From: Agarophyton chilense
Lineage: Eukaryota; Rhodophyta; Florideophyceae; Gracilariales; Gracilariaceae
Assembly (NCBI GenBank): GCA_030374765.1
Contig: JARGXX010000003.1
Coordinates: 682,001-746,000 of the forward strand
Reading direction: 5' to 3'
Length of the DNA: 64,000 nucleotides
Positions 1-9,687 of this stretch are shown in pieces (position 1 is the first letter of the stretch; the number at the start of each line of letters is the position of its first letter). Under the pieces are notes generated by a model. The model did not search any database. It was not told where the DNA came from and was given only the letters and a program-made list of their open reading frames with translations. Made by a program: the position numbers and the translations under genes.

Positions 1-347
1 GGGTCCAGCCTCGGTAAGGGAAGGGGAGTGAACTCCACCCTAGGCGAGGTAGCAAGAGCTACCGATGGTGTGTTCACTGGCACACTAGGACCTGCGGGTC
101 CGGAGGAAGAAGGTTCTTCCACGACTGGGGAGGGTGAGGAGGCAGCATCTCTCGCAGTCGCTGACTGCGCCCCCCCGGGCGTCGGGCCATGGGCTAACTG
201 GGCAACTCGGAAAAGTTTCGGGGGTTTGCTTCCGCTGAGTGCTGAGGGGTTGTTCTTTGTAGAACTAGCCTCTCGACCACTGCCCGAAACCGACTGATTG
301 TCGTTCGAAGTCGAACGCCTGAAGGAAGCACCTGATCGGGTGCTCAT
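1..347 (-). CDS. Partial gag-like ORF of an LTR retroelement (runs off the left edge)
   Basis: An uninterrupted minus-strand frame starts at ATG 347-345 and stays open to base 1, about 115 codons. The predicted protein is low-complexity and rich in Ser, Pro, Thr and Ala, with no domain I recognise. The gag call rests on position: directly upstream on this strand come a tRNA-type primer-binding site (430-447) and an LTR edge (TGTAAC at 452), the layout expected for the first ORF of an LTR element. The opposite-strand ORF at 28-297 is treated as its shadow. Family cannot be decided from this fragment. Confidence 0.45.
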   Translation of the reverse strand, partial: MSTRSGASFRRSTSNDNQSVSGSGREASSTKNNPSALSGSKPPKLFRVAQLAHGPTPGGAQSATARDAASSPSPVVEEPSSSGPAGPSVPVNTPSVALATSPRVEFTPLPLPRLD

Positions 348-429
348 GACTGGGTCCGGGTGACGACCTGGGCAAAAAGACGAGTATCTCCATGAATTTG
401 AAGAAGTGAGACTGCGTAGTCTCTTGTGT

Positions 430-447
430 TTCTAAGTCGGGAGACCA
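430..447 (-). promoter_or_regulatory. Primer-binding site of the left LTR element
   Basis: The minus strand reads TGGTCTCCCGACTTAGAA four bases inside the LTR edge at 452. A site starting TGG just inside an LTR is what pairing with a tRNA 3' end in ...CCA predicts. The same 18 bases recur at 41551-41568 next to a second LTR edge TGTAAC. I could not name the tRNA from memory. Confidence 0.6.
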
Positions 448-451
448 GAAA

Positions 452-1500
452 TGTAACACAATGCACTGCTCGGGAGACCAGCCGCGGGCGGCGAGAGCTA
501 CACATAACCACAGCTTGGAAAGCCGGGATCGGCTATCTGGCCTTAGAGTCCGCAACGACTCAAGGGAGACGTCGTCTCACAGGCGAGGAGTGTCTACTAG
601 GCACAGACTCCTATCGTTCCACGGGAGCTCTTGGCGTCCGGAAGACGTGCTCGGAGTGGTGTCGATCCGACACGAACCGAAGTGATCGGCCTGGATATAC
701 GCCGCGTATGACGAGTAGCCGGGGTGAGCCCCGGGATTGTACCAGAGCCCAGACGAGCGTCACGACCCTAACTTCGGCAACGGCGCACCAACCACTTCAC
801 CCAACGGGTGGCGATAGCAAAGCAGGGCAAGCCCTGAGATTGTACCAGCGCTCAGACGAGAGCGTCTGCTTGGCTATGCCGACTGGCGCCACAAAGTGGT
901 AATCACTCATACCCAACAGGTGACGATAGCAAAGCAGGGCAAGCCCTGGGATTGAACCAGCGCCCAGACGAATGCGCCTGCCTGGCTTTACCAGCTGCAC
1001 CGGGAAGTGATACTCACTTATCCGAGGCTCCCGATCCACACCTCGGTATCCAACCGATACGGGTCTACAATCTGCTCGGGCAGTAGAACTGCCAGCGGTC
1101 CAATAGACCGAGCGAAAGTGCAATGCGCCACGCGGCGACCGATGGCCGTGGGGGCAAGGACTGGACGGGGAATACTCGATAGGCTAAAACGCGAGAGGTA
1201 CCTCTGCAGCAGTTGATCAGACTGCTGCCTGTCTTGTCGGCGTCGACTGGGAATGAAGGTCTGATAACCCTATAGTCTCAAGATACGAACTAGTAGTTCG
1301 GAGGGCCCCTCCCTCTTGGACTTTACTTCGGTCTAGCCCCCGGCGACCCGGCGCTCAAGTACCGCCGGCCGCTTAGCAGTTAGCCATTACGATATATTAC
1401 AACTAATAAATACAATTAAAAATTACAAGGCAGCAGTGCAGAGCACTGTATGGTGCCAACCACACGAACTAGCTGCCGGCCATTGCCACACGTATGACAC
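452..1500 (-). repeat. 5' LTR of the left LTR element (outer edge approximate)
   Basis: The LTR begins on the plus strand with TGTAAC next to the primer-binding site. The GC-rich part to about 1370 holds three tandem tRNA-like units. An AT-rich stretch near 1386-1425 would be the promoter for minus-strand transcription. A second member of the family at 41572-~41994 has the same order (TGTAAC edge, GC-rich part, AT-rich block, short GC-rich end) but is shorter. No second LTR of this element lies in the window, so the outer edge near 1490-1530 is a guess. Confidence 0.5.
700..1018 (-). repeat. Three tandem ~105-bp units with tRNA-like T-arms
   Basis: Three diverged head-to-tail units, each containing the plus-strand motif YYRRGATTGWACCAG (731-745, 833-847, 946-960). 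On the minus strand this is a T-arm-like hairpin; in the third unit it reads CTGG-TTCAATC-CCAG, a stem with a canonical TTCRANY loop. About 15 bases upstream on that strand is a second hairpin (CAGACG-CTCT-CGTCTG in unit 2), preceded by a box-A-like TGGCGCCAGTCGG in unit 2. No unit has matching acceptor ends, so these are not tRNA genes. Confidence 0.5.
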
Positions 1501-1589
1501 CTAGCGCCATGCACGGTATTCCATCCTGGCAGTATGCCAGCTATTACGGCGTCGTCACTGCTTAGTGTAAGGAGGTCGGAGGAGGGTGG

Positions 1590-4500
1590 CTACTTGTCCT
1601 CAATAAGGGCCCGGCGCGTTGCGTCACATCCACGCCACTTGACTTGCAGCTCCACATCTCCAGCCTTGCGGCGGAGGTCCTTGAAGAGTTCAACGATGAG
1701 AAGCTCTCCCTTCTGGTAAGAGAGGTGGTCCAACACCTCCTCGGTCACTTCGAAGTCCTTGTTGCGAAAGAACTTGAGTCGACGCCCGTGGACTTCTCGC
1801 TTCTCGCCAGTCACCAAGTCCTCGATCACTAAAATGTACCCGGATCGGCATTTGGTAACGCGGAAAGGACCCAGCCACTTGAGCGACGGCTTGCGAGAGC
1901 GTTCTTGCTGCATGATGCCACGAAGTACGAAGTCACCTTCAGCGAAGTTGATGGCGCGAACGTTGGTCTTGCGGTTCTGAGTGCGAACCGCAGACTCACG
2001 CTTCTTCTCTGAGCGTTCGGCGACATCCTTGTGCATCTCTTCCAACGATGAAAGCAGCGAGTTGATGTTGACTTGCTGAGCAGCGCGAATGTCCTTGATC
2101 GAATGAACCTTGACCTTACCATGAGCCTTGCGAATGACAGCCTTGAGCGGAGTATCCTGTAAATGCCCCGTGAAGACAGTCAGTGGGCAGCGGTTTCCCA
2201 GGCGATCCAACACTGATTTGTTCAAGGCGGATTGAAAGACCGGCATGATGCTCGGCCAACAGCTGTGGGGCAGCTGATATTCGGACAGAATAGCACGAGT
2301 CGCTCGGAGAAGTTCACGATTCACGACTTCGACTGTGCCATTCGACCACGTACAGTATGCCAGGGTTAAGTGGTGCTCCGAATACGTCTTCTCCTTGATG
2401 AGACGAATCAGCGCGTTCTTGAAGTGCGAGCCACAGTCCGATACCCACTTGTTGACAACGCCGAAGGTGGCGAACCAGTCGATGAGGATCTCAGCCACCG
2501 TCTGAGCGATAGTATTCTTCGTAGGTGTTAGCCAGACGTAGGAACTATGGTCGTCCTTGAACACGAGAACGTAGAGGAAGTCATCCTCTCCAGGAGAAAT
2601 GTAGCAGAAGTCGAAATGCAGGAGCATGTTCGGCAGGACGGCATGAATAGCATGACCCAAAGGACGTGGAACAATCTTCCCCGACTCGGTGCAGAGGCAG
2701 TGAAGACATGAACGAACGAAAGACTCCAAATCGTCGGGCATGTTCTTCCACTTGTAGTAAGCCTGAATTGTTGCGAGGGTGACGCGCCAGCTGCGATGTC
2801 CACCGTGCCCGGTGTGAGCAGCGACCATGATGCGCATCTTCATGAGCTCATCTTCAGCCGGAACCCAAATGATACCCTTGTCGTTCTTCCACAAGCCATC
2901 CTTGTTCTTGAAAGCATGAGGCGGCTTGACTTTTGAATCTTTCTGCGACTTCTCGATATCTGCGAATTTCGGCCAGTCCAGACGTGGATCTATGCCGGGG
3001 TTGATCGGAGCCAACATAAGCGACTTGGCGCGACCAACCTTGGTTGCATCAACGGTGTGCTTGGAGTTGACAGCCCATCTTGTCAGCATGTCAGCCCAAA
3101 CATTGCGTTCACCAGCGAGATGATTGACGACGTAGCGAAATGCACTGAGCTTGATGGCCCAACGCATCAGCTTGCTTGCGGTGTGACGTGCAATTCCCGG
3201 ATTCCTTGCATATGGATCATAGAGGTAGACCAAGTTGGCGTGATCTGTGAACATGGTAACCTCGCGACCCAGAACCAAGAAATCCAGGCGACAAATGGCT
3301 TCGACGATTGCGTACCCTTCCTTCTCAGGAACGGACCAGTTGACAGCTGATCCGGAGAATGCGCCGGACAGGAAACAAAGGGGTTCGTGCCTCTGATCCT
3401 CGATGTCCTTGCGTTGATCTTCTTCTGGTACTTGAGTTAGCATTGCAGCCCAATGAGTTTCCGAAGCATCTGTGAACAAGCAGACGCGGAAATCTTCTTT
3501 CAGGTGAGCGAGCTTGACTGAAGCGGCGAGTTGATCCTTGATATCGGCGAAAGCCTTATCATGCTTAGCGCCCCACGCGTCGGAGAGGGAAAGTTTGCGA
3601 AGTGACTGCTTCGTCCTCTTCCCTGACTTCTGGTACTGCTCCTCGAGAAGAGCCTGTAGGGGGGCGATGCGTTCCGCATAGGCTGGGATCGAGTTGCGCA
3701 TCCAGTTCGTTGCACAAAGGAACTGCTGAAGTTCATTCGCCATTGTTGGTGGTTTCATATCCACCAACGAGTTGAAATGACGTGGATGGTACTGAACGCC
3801 TTCGTTTGAGATGATGCGGCCGCAAAACTGGACTTCCTTGGCGAAAAAGGAAGACTTCTCGGCGTGTACCTTGAGTCCGATTCCCATACATACTCGGAGA
3901 TATTCCTCGATGTTGTCGAGGAGTTCCTTCTCATTCCTCCCGTAGAATAAGAAGTCGTCGATCCACTGCAGCATCCGATCGACGCGTCCTTCGAACTTGT
4001 GTTGGAGTACAGCTTGAAAGTGGTTGCCGGAATCACTTCCACCTTGGAGAAGGCGGTTTGATGAGTAGACACCTAAGGGGGTCTGAATTGACAGCATCTC
4101 TTGCGACTTTCCAGGTGCAAGAGGGACTTTCCAGTATCCGTGAGCTATATCGGTTCGACCGAAACAGGTACTGCCAGAAATTTCCTGGAGGTGTGAGTCC
4201 AGGTGCGGCATTGCTGACTGAATTGGCACAGTCCTTGAATTGGGCCCCCTGAGGTCGACAGTGAAGCGAAGACTGTCTGACCCAGGCTTCGGCACTGCCA
4301 ATGCCGGGCTTGCCCAGTGCGATGAAGGGTTCTTGTAAATTGCGCCGATACCTTCGAGTTGACGAATGGTATTAGAGATGAAGACCCGCTGCATAGGCGC
4401 ATACCTTCGTTGAGGCGAACGGTATGCCTTGGAATTCTCGACAGGAGTAATGACGAGAGGCGGGACATCGGCGGGAGGATCATCACCGAGCCTGATGCGG

Positions 4501-6080
4501 AAGACGTCGCGGTACTCTTTGAGGAGAGCCTTGACTCGAATCATTCCTTCCTTGGAGATTCCTTCCATCTCTGCCTCATCGATGATCTTCTTAAACGCCT
4601 TCTGGATCGACTCTTCGGAGTCCTTGCCAAAGCCTGCGGCTAGGCAATCTGGCAGCTCGATGGGATCATCATCGGCTGCCATGTACGAAAGACCCTGGTA
4701 CTTCGCAGCATTGGTCTTGAGCTTGTCTTTGTCGATATCGTCGACATGCTTGTCATGGATGATCGAATGGATCCTTTGCAGATGGTCCTTGAGATCGAAA
4801 CCAATTGCCTTCAGGAAAGGCCTGCCGAGTAGGATCTCAACCATGTCATTGTCGACCACGAGAAACTCAATGCCAAGAACACGAACGGGAACGTTAAAGC
4901 CAGGTAGGTAGATGGTGACAGCCAGCTTGACCTTGTGCGACGCGGTGAACTTCGACTTTTCAGACTTGAACGCTCCTACCAATTCGAGAGGCTCGTCCAG
5001 TGATTCGAAAGCCAATGACGGGTTGGCATTCTTCACCTTGTCGAAGACTTGCGTTGTAATAGCACTGAAATCGGAGCCAGAGTCACCGAGGACCGTATCC
5101 AGAACGGTATCCTCGAGTGCGACGCGGAAGCGGCCCTCCTCGGCGTTGGGCATATCGAAGTCGGAAGAGGGTTGAGCATGTGTTGACAGCACTTTAGCCC
5201 TCTTTGCATCCTTCTTCTTGTAATGCTTATCGAATAGTTCCTTCTTCCGATCGTCCGAAGTGTTCGGACACAAACGGAGCGGATGCTTCCCTTTGCTAGC
5301 AGGGTTCAAGCATTCTTGGGTCCACTCATCAGGGGTCTTGCGATTCCCCTTCGGATGGTACTTACCCTTGTCGGGATCTCCGTCTTCCTCTTGCTTCTTG
5401 CCCTTACGGGATTTCGGACGCTGACGAAGTTTGCCGGGCTTGACGCGCTGCCTCGCCGTCTCAGTAAGATTGAGCTTTACGGCGAGGGTAGACACCTCGT
5501 TCTTGAAAAACTTGATGTCGGCGAGTTGATCTTTGGTCCCGCCACGGCGGCGCATCCTGATGCGCTCCTGCAGTATCGGGTCCTTGAACTTGTTCACGAC
5601 CCGGTTGAGAAAGAATTTAGCGAGGTCCTTCTCCCTGAGAACTTTCGATGCGTTGTTCTGATCCAACACAGTGATGATCTTGACGATGAAGTCCGTAACA
5701 CCACCAGCAATATCGTTCCCATTCGCGACGTATGCGACGGACGCCAGAGCAGCGTCGATACGTTCGGAGAGATCCTTCGGAGCCTTGGTGGAGGCGTTGT
5801 CGAACCAAGCTTGGACGGACTCCACAGTCGCCTCCTCGACAGAGTTGGCGTCTTGTATCTCACCCATGATACACAATGCATGCAACGTCGCAGGATCCAA
5901 ACAATCCTCCATAGAGCCGACGTGCATCTGCTCATCATCGTTGCGGTCTTGGTTGATATCGTCGACCTTAGCCTTGTACGCAACATAGTCAACCTCGAAC
6001 TTGATGAGCGAAGGTTGGTTCACGGGCTTCAACAAGGGCGGCTGAACAACAGACACGAGACCATAGTTTGAAGCCATCAA
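1590..6080 (-). CDS. Ty3/gypsy retrotransposon Gag-Pol polyprotein
   Basis: One 1496-residue frame encodes gag and pol fused. Gag (about 1-310) is basic towards its end and has an atypical Cys/His cluster rather than a clean CCHC knuckle. Protease has D-S-G-S-D near 330. Reverse transcriptase carries W-I-D-D near 703 (usual Y/F-x-D-D). RNase H shows F-T-D-A-S near 868. Integrase has the HHCC zinc site (H-x3-H near 1088, C-x2-C near 1125) and a D,D-35-E core (D near 1155, D in SDCGSHF near 1213, E in NGTVEVVNRE near 1249). The tail resembles a chromodomain (LQVKWRG) cut by TAG where Trp is expected; the frame continues in register beyond it. Start chosen at MMAS, about 260 bp downstream of a TATA box. 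All catalytic residues are visible, so it may have been active recently. Confidence 0.9.
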   Translation of the reverse strand: MMASNYGLVSVVQPPLLKPVNQPSLIKFEVDYVAYKAKVDDINQDRNDDEQMHVGSMEDCLDPATLHALCIMGEIQDANSVEEATVESVQAWFDNASTKAPKDLSERIDAALASVAYVANGNDIAGGVTDFIVKIITVLDQNNASKVLREKDLAKFFLNRVVNKFKDPILQERIRMRRRGGTKDQLADIKFFKNEVSTLAVKLNLTETARQRVKPGKLRQRPKSRKGKKQEEDGDPDKGKYHPKGNRKTPDEWTQECLNPASKGKHPLRLCPNTSDDRKKELFDKHYKKKDAKRAKVLSTHAQPSSDFDMPNAEEGRFRVALEDTVLDTVLGDSGSDFSAITTQVFDKVKNANPSLAFESLDEPLELVGAFKSEKSKFTASHKVKLAVTIYLPGFNVPVRVLGIEFLVVDNDMVEILLGRPFLKAIGFDLKDHLQRIHSIIHDKHVDDIDKDKLKTNAAKYQGLSYMAADDDPIELPDCLAAGFGKDSEESIQKAFKKIIDEAEMEGISKEGMIRVKALLKEYRDVFRIRLGDDPPADVPPLVITPVENSKAYRSPQRRYAPMQRVFISNTIRQLEGIGAIYKNPSSHWASPALAVPKPGSDSLRFTVDLRGPNSRTVPIQSAMPHLDSHLQEISGSTCFGRTDIAHGYWKVPLAPGKSQEMLSIQTPLGVYSSNRLLQGGSDSGNHFQAVLQHKFEGRVDRMLQWIDDFLFYGRNEKELLDNIEEYLRVCMGIGLKVHAEKSSFFAKEVQFCGRIISNEGVQYHPRHFNSLVDMKPPTMANELQQFLCATNWMRNSIPAYAERIAPLQALLEEQYQKSGKRTKQSLRKLSLSDAWGAKHDKAFADIKDQLAASVKLAHLKEDFRVCLFTDASETHWAAMLTQVPEEDQRKDIEDQRHEPLCFLSGAFSGSAVNWSVPEKEGYAIVEAICRLDFLVLGREVTMFTDHANLVYLYDPYARNPGIARHTASKLMRWAIKLSAFRYVVNHLAGERNVWADMLTRWAVNSKHTVDATKVGRAKSLMLAPINPGIDPRLDWPKFADIEKSQKDSKVKPPHAFKNKDGLWKNDKGIIWVPAEDELMKMRIMVAAHTGHGGHRSWRVTLATIQAYYKWKNMPDDLESFVRSCLHCLCTESGKIVPRPLGHAIHAVLPNMLLHFDFCYISPGEDDFLYVLVFKDDHSSYVWLTPTKNTIAQTVAEILIDWFATFGVVNKWVSDCGSHFKNALIRLIKEKTYSEHHLTLAYCTWSNGTVEVVNRELLRATRAILSEYQLPHSCWPSIMPVFQSALNKSVLDRLGNRCPLTVFTGHLQDTPLKAVIRKAHGKVKVHSIKDIRAAQQVNINSLLSSLEEMHKDVAERSEKKRESAVRTQNRKTNVRAINFAEGDFVLRGIMQQERSRKPSLKWLGPFRVTKCRSGYILVIEDLVTGEKREVHGRRLKFFRNKDFEVTEEVLDHLSYQKGELLIVELFKDLRRKAGDVELQVKWRGCDATRRALIEDK

Positions 6081-6340
6081 CTACCGGGTTGACCTTCAAC
6101 AAACAAACCGCTAAACTTGTTACGATTCGAAATCAAAGCGCTTTGTTGACGAGTGTAGCGGATTGAGGTTGCACGAAGGTTGAACGAAGGTTTCACAAAG
6201 AGTTGAGTGACTGAGGTGACCAGAGAAGAGAGGTAAAAGAGGTTGAGGTAGAAGAGCAGAGCAAGTTGAGCGGGCGCACCCAAGAATCCGACTGTCGATG
6301 TCATGATTCCCTCGTCAGAGGTCCGGCGAGTGCCGGTCCT

Positions 6341-6351
6341 CCTTTTATATG
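6341..6351 (-). promoter_or_regulatory. TATA box of the Ty3 element
   Basis: The minus strand reads ATATAAAAGG about 260 bp upstream of the gag-pol ATG, suitable for starting the element transcript. The 5' LTR should include this and end somewhere before about 6590. I found no matching copy at the other end near 1500, so the 3' LTR appears to be missing or replaced. Confidence 0.5.
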
Positions 6352-6559
6352 GGACGAAATCCGGGTGTGCCCGGCGAAGCCGTAGTCCTCCAAACCATAG
6401 TACGCACTCCGTCGGGACTAAAAGTAGAATAACTAGAACGGTTACAGAAAGTACGTGAACATCAATTCAGAAGATATAAAAAACCCTAAGTAGAAAGTAT
6501 GTACCACAGGATCCAAGTAGAAAAGATGCACACCCTTGACCACTCATAGCTCGATACTT

Positions 6560-8270
6560 AAAGGCAGTACGTAACGGTCATTGGACAGCGAGTCAACCTG
6601 CTGTACAGTACAGAACTGTAAAAGATGACTTCACATTGCCAGTACCGCAGAACAAATGGTCGAATTGGGACTCCTTCGACAAGTGAAAGTGTCTTGCGCA
6701 GATTCTCTCCCTTGGATGTCCTTGTCGCTGACACCATTTCTTCGTAAACTTTTCAGTTGACTTACAAATTAAAGCCTTTTCACTTTCTCTGAATGTTGAA
6801 CAGAATTTGAAAGTATTTTGCCCGTCCGTAGTCTCAATTTCGGCTGCAACAATCAGTCCACTCAATTTCTTTACAATATCGCACATTCCATGCTCCTCAG
6901 TGTCCGATCTGAAGATAATCACAAATCCTTTCTTCCGGACAGCACTGACAGAGAGGATGTTTGATACTAGCCCTGGTATGTAGATCACGTCGTCTAGGCT
7001 AATCTCCCTCCTTTGGTCCTCCATCTTGACTTCCACATTCAGCGTTCCTTGCCCTTCCACAGCCAACTTGGATCCGTTTCCGACAGATATGTGACATCTA
7101 TCGGCCTTGCGTACCCCGCCACTGAGGGCTGGATTAAAATTAGTCATGTGCCTTGAGGCACCGGATTACAAGTACTACCGTTTCTCTTTCAAGATGTGCT
7201 GTCTTTGTTTGTCCAGAAGATTGGATACAATGAAAGAGACAGGAGCACTGTGGCCCTCTCCTTTATCTTCAGATGATTTTGAACTATATTTTATTGAATT
7301 CTTCTGTCCTTTGTAGGACCTGCTCCTTGTGTTCTTCCAGCAGTGCTTTTTCAAGTAACCCTTCTTGTTACAGAAGAAACAAGTCTTCTTAGTCTTCCCT
7401 CACATCAAGCGTGGCTGCAAGGCCCGGCTGCTCTCCTGATTTGGCTTGGTCGATTCCCTTTCCATCAAAAATGGAATAGCCTCTCTGATTTTCTTTCCAG
7501 GCCCACGGATTAATTCAACCGTAACCTCAAAAATTTAAACCAGCCCTATCAGCACTGCGCGTAGTTTTTCTTCGTCTCCAAGTACATGACCATTGCTACT
7601 CATCTTCGACTCCAAGACTGCCAATCGGATGATGTATTCTAGTACCGTCTCTGGAGGAGATATGCGAATATCCTGATATTTTTTTCAGAAGAGCATCTAC
7701 GCTAGCTTTAAATACCATTTGAAAGTTTCCTTTCAATCGCATTTAGACAATGGATGTTTCCTTGATGTTGATCACAGACGGAGCGCAAGACTCATCAACT
7801 GACAAGAGTATGCACGAGAGAACACTGTTCTTCTGTTGAGTGGATTTCGGCTTGTCTTCGTCATTTTCGATCTTCTCGGCCACGGCAAACTCGCAGACTT
7901 CTTTGCTTTTGAGTACAAGTTCTATCATCCTCGACCAGATACAGTAGTTTTCTGTTTTTAACAAAGGCACACAACGCTCCGAAGTGTCTACCAGTGACTT
8001 TAACATGATGGTGTAGTGTAGCTGAATCAAATTTACAAGCCGTATGCTGGGTTTATAATTTTTTAAACGATTCAGTGCTCGAGTTTATTGTTGTGTTGCA
8101 CAGATTCAAGGAGAGCTTCCGAAGCTGCAGAGCTCTTCTTATAGGCCTCCAGCTGGGTTACAGCTTGGTCACAGGACTGCTTTTCACAATTCTGTTCGGT
8201 TTGCCTGTTCCTAAAAATTGGGTTCTACAAACTCCTAGAAAAATGTTTTTCAAGTGATCACTGACCAGAT
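6560..8270 (-). mobile_element. Decayed copia-type element (gag, protease and part of its 5' LTR)
   Basis: Minus-strand pieces resemble the better copia copy at 13985-18727: a gag start (8030-7743), a region with zinc-knuckle remnants near 7390-7330, a protease/pre-integrase piece (7147-6593, with I-S-V-G-N-G-S-K-L and I-P-G-L-V-S-N-I-L-S-V-S-A), ending in a damaged GAG-pre-integrase motif. At 8046-8058 GCTGGGTTTATAA matches the iMet-tRNA-type primer site of the other copia elements except CCC to TTT. The DNA at ~8090-8270 resembles the copia LTR at 18499-18727. Integrase, RT and RNase H are missing. Many stops and shifts. Confidence 0.7.
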
Positions 8271-8279
8271 AGGGCAGAC

Positions 8280-9687
8280 TCTATCCTAGAATACATTTCT
8301 GTTCCTTCGGAACGTTTGGGCGCATTTTTCTTACAAGTTGTTTACAATCTGACGTAATGCTTTTCAAGGTTAGTTGGCGACATGGCAAGCTGTAGAGGTT
8401 TCTCGAGATTCCATCTTTTTGTGAGAGATACCTCACTATGTCGCTTCAAAAACTTGCATAAAAATACACTTTCTAGCCCATCGTCTATGAGGAGTTTTTC
8501 TTTTTTTGTAGTGGTAAGGAACAAACATGGTGCCTTACGAAATCTTTGGAACACTTTCTGGATAGAAGCATTCTATGAGGAAAAAGGAAAGGAATTGATT
8601 GCTTTAGAACGTTGTTTTCTGCTGTGGTAAACATTGTCGGTCTACTTCGATAATTTGAGCTGTTCTTTAGTTTCCATTGGCTGTGTAACTGTTGATACGT
8701 TGCGTACGGCACTTGTACTTCTCAGAACATTTTCTGACCACGTTGGTGTTTTCACGGAGGTCAAATAAGGCATCCGCAAGTTGTCGGCAATTGATGCCTT
8801 GGTTTGGAGCCTGCACTCGTTTTGACCGCATGAAAGCTACTGAACCAAACCGCGATTGGCGTTAAGAGCGCGCAAAAGTCTTAAGAGAGTTAGAGAGGAT
8901 GTTTATACGGCAGAAGACGAAACATAGGTTTAAAAGCGAGGAAAGAGAGCCAAATTGAATGACGTTATGATAATTTAAAGCATATGAGCTGTTTCGAAGT
9001 TATTAGTGTTTGACGATTCACATATTATCAATACTTGAGAACTGTGGATAATTTTAAGAGCTAGACCGACCCCATTTGGTGTACCAGCGCAGATTCGGTG
9101 CACCTAATGATACCGATGCAAGTAACTTTCGTTTCTGAACAAATTAAATCGCTAAAACACCAAACTTGTAGATTTCATCTTGTGATTTATAGATTTGGGT
9201 GGGACTTCAGAATGTTCATTTTCTTTCATTGCCTGCGGAAATCGAGGTATCAACGCTTGCCTCCATGAGATGATTCATTGAGCAGAAAGACAATTTTGCA
9301 GAGCTTTGTTACGTTGGTCGCCATTTTTGGCTATGAAGGCAAGAAAAGAGCTTGAGCACTCTCGCTCTGGAAAGTACATTATCACAAAAGTCCCTGCTGT
9401 CTTTCATTTGGGGGTTTTAAACCTTGTGTGAGCGTTTTGTTGTATATTGATTGGCTACCTATATTTTGCTCCTACAGAGCAGACTCGTTCGCTGGATTTT
9501 GGGGTGCATCTCACGCCCGACAAAACATGACTAAAGTTTGTGTGTGTGGGGAAAACTGTTGGTAAAATGGTTTCTGGTTGCACCCAGTACCGCCGTACCA
9601 ACGGTACACAAGTTATTCTAAAAACTGTTTTTGAGTTCCCGCTCAGCGCGGTCACTCTAAGTCTCTTGCCTCTAAATACGAAGTTTG
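8280..9687. other. Stretch with no recognisable gene
   Basis: About 1.4 kb between the copia relic and the catalase gene. Only short ORFs (under 95 codons) without known motifs. The last part next to 9687 should contain the catalase 3' UTR. Confidence 0.4.

Noticed and set aside
5283..6071. 262-codon plus-strand ORF
   Set aside because: Antisense to the Ty3 gag; no motif, and explained by codon composition of the gag-pol frame.
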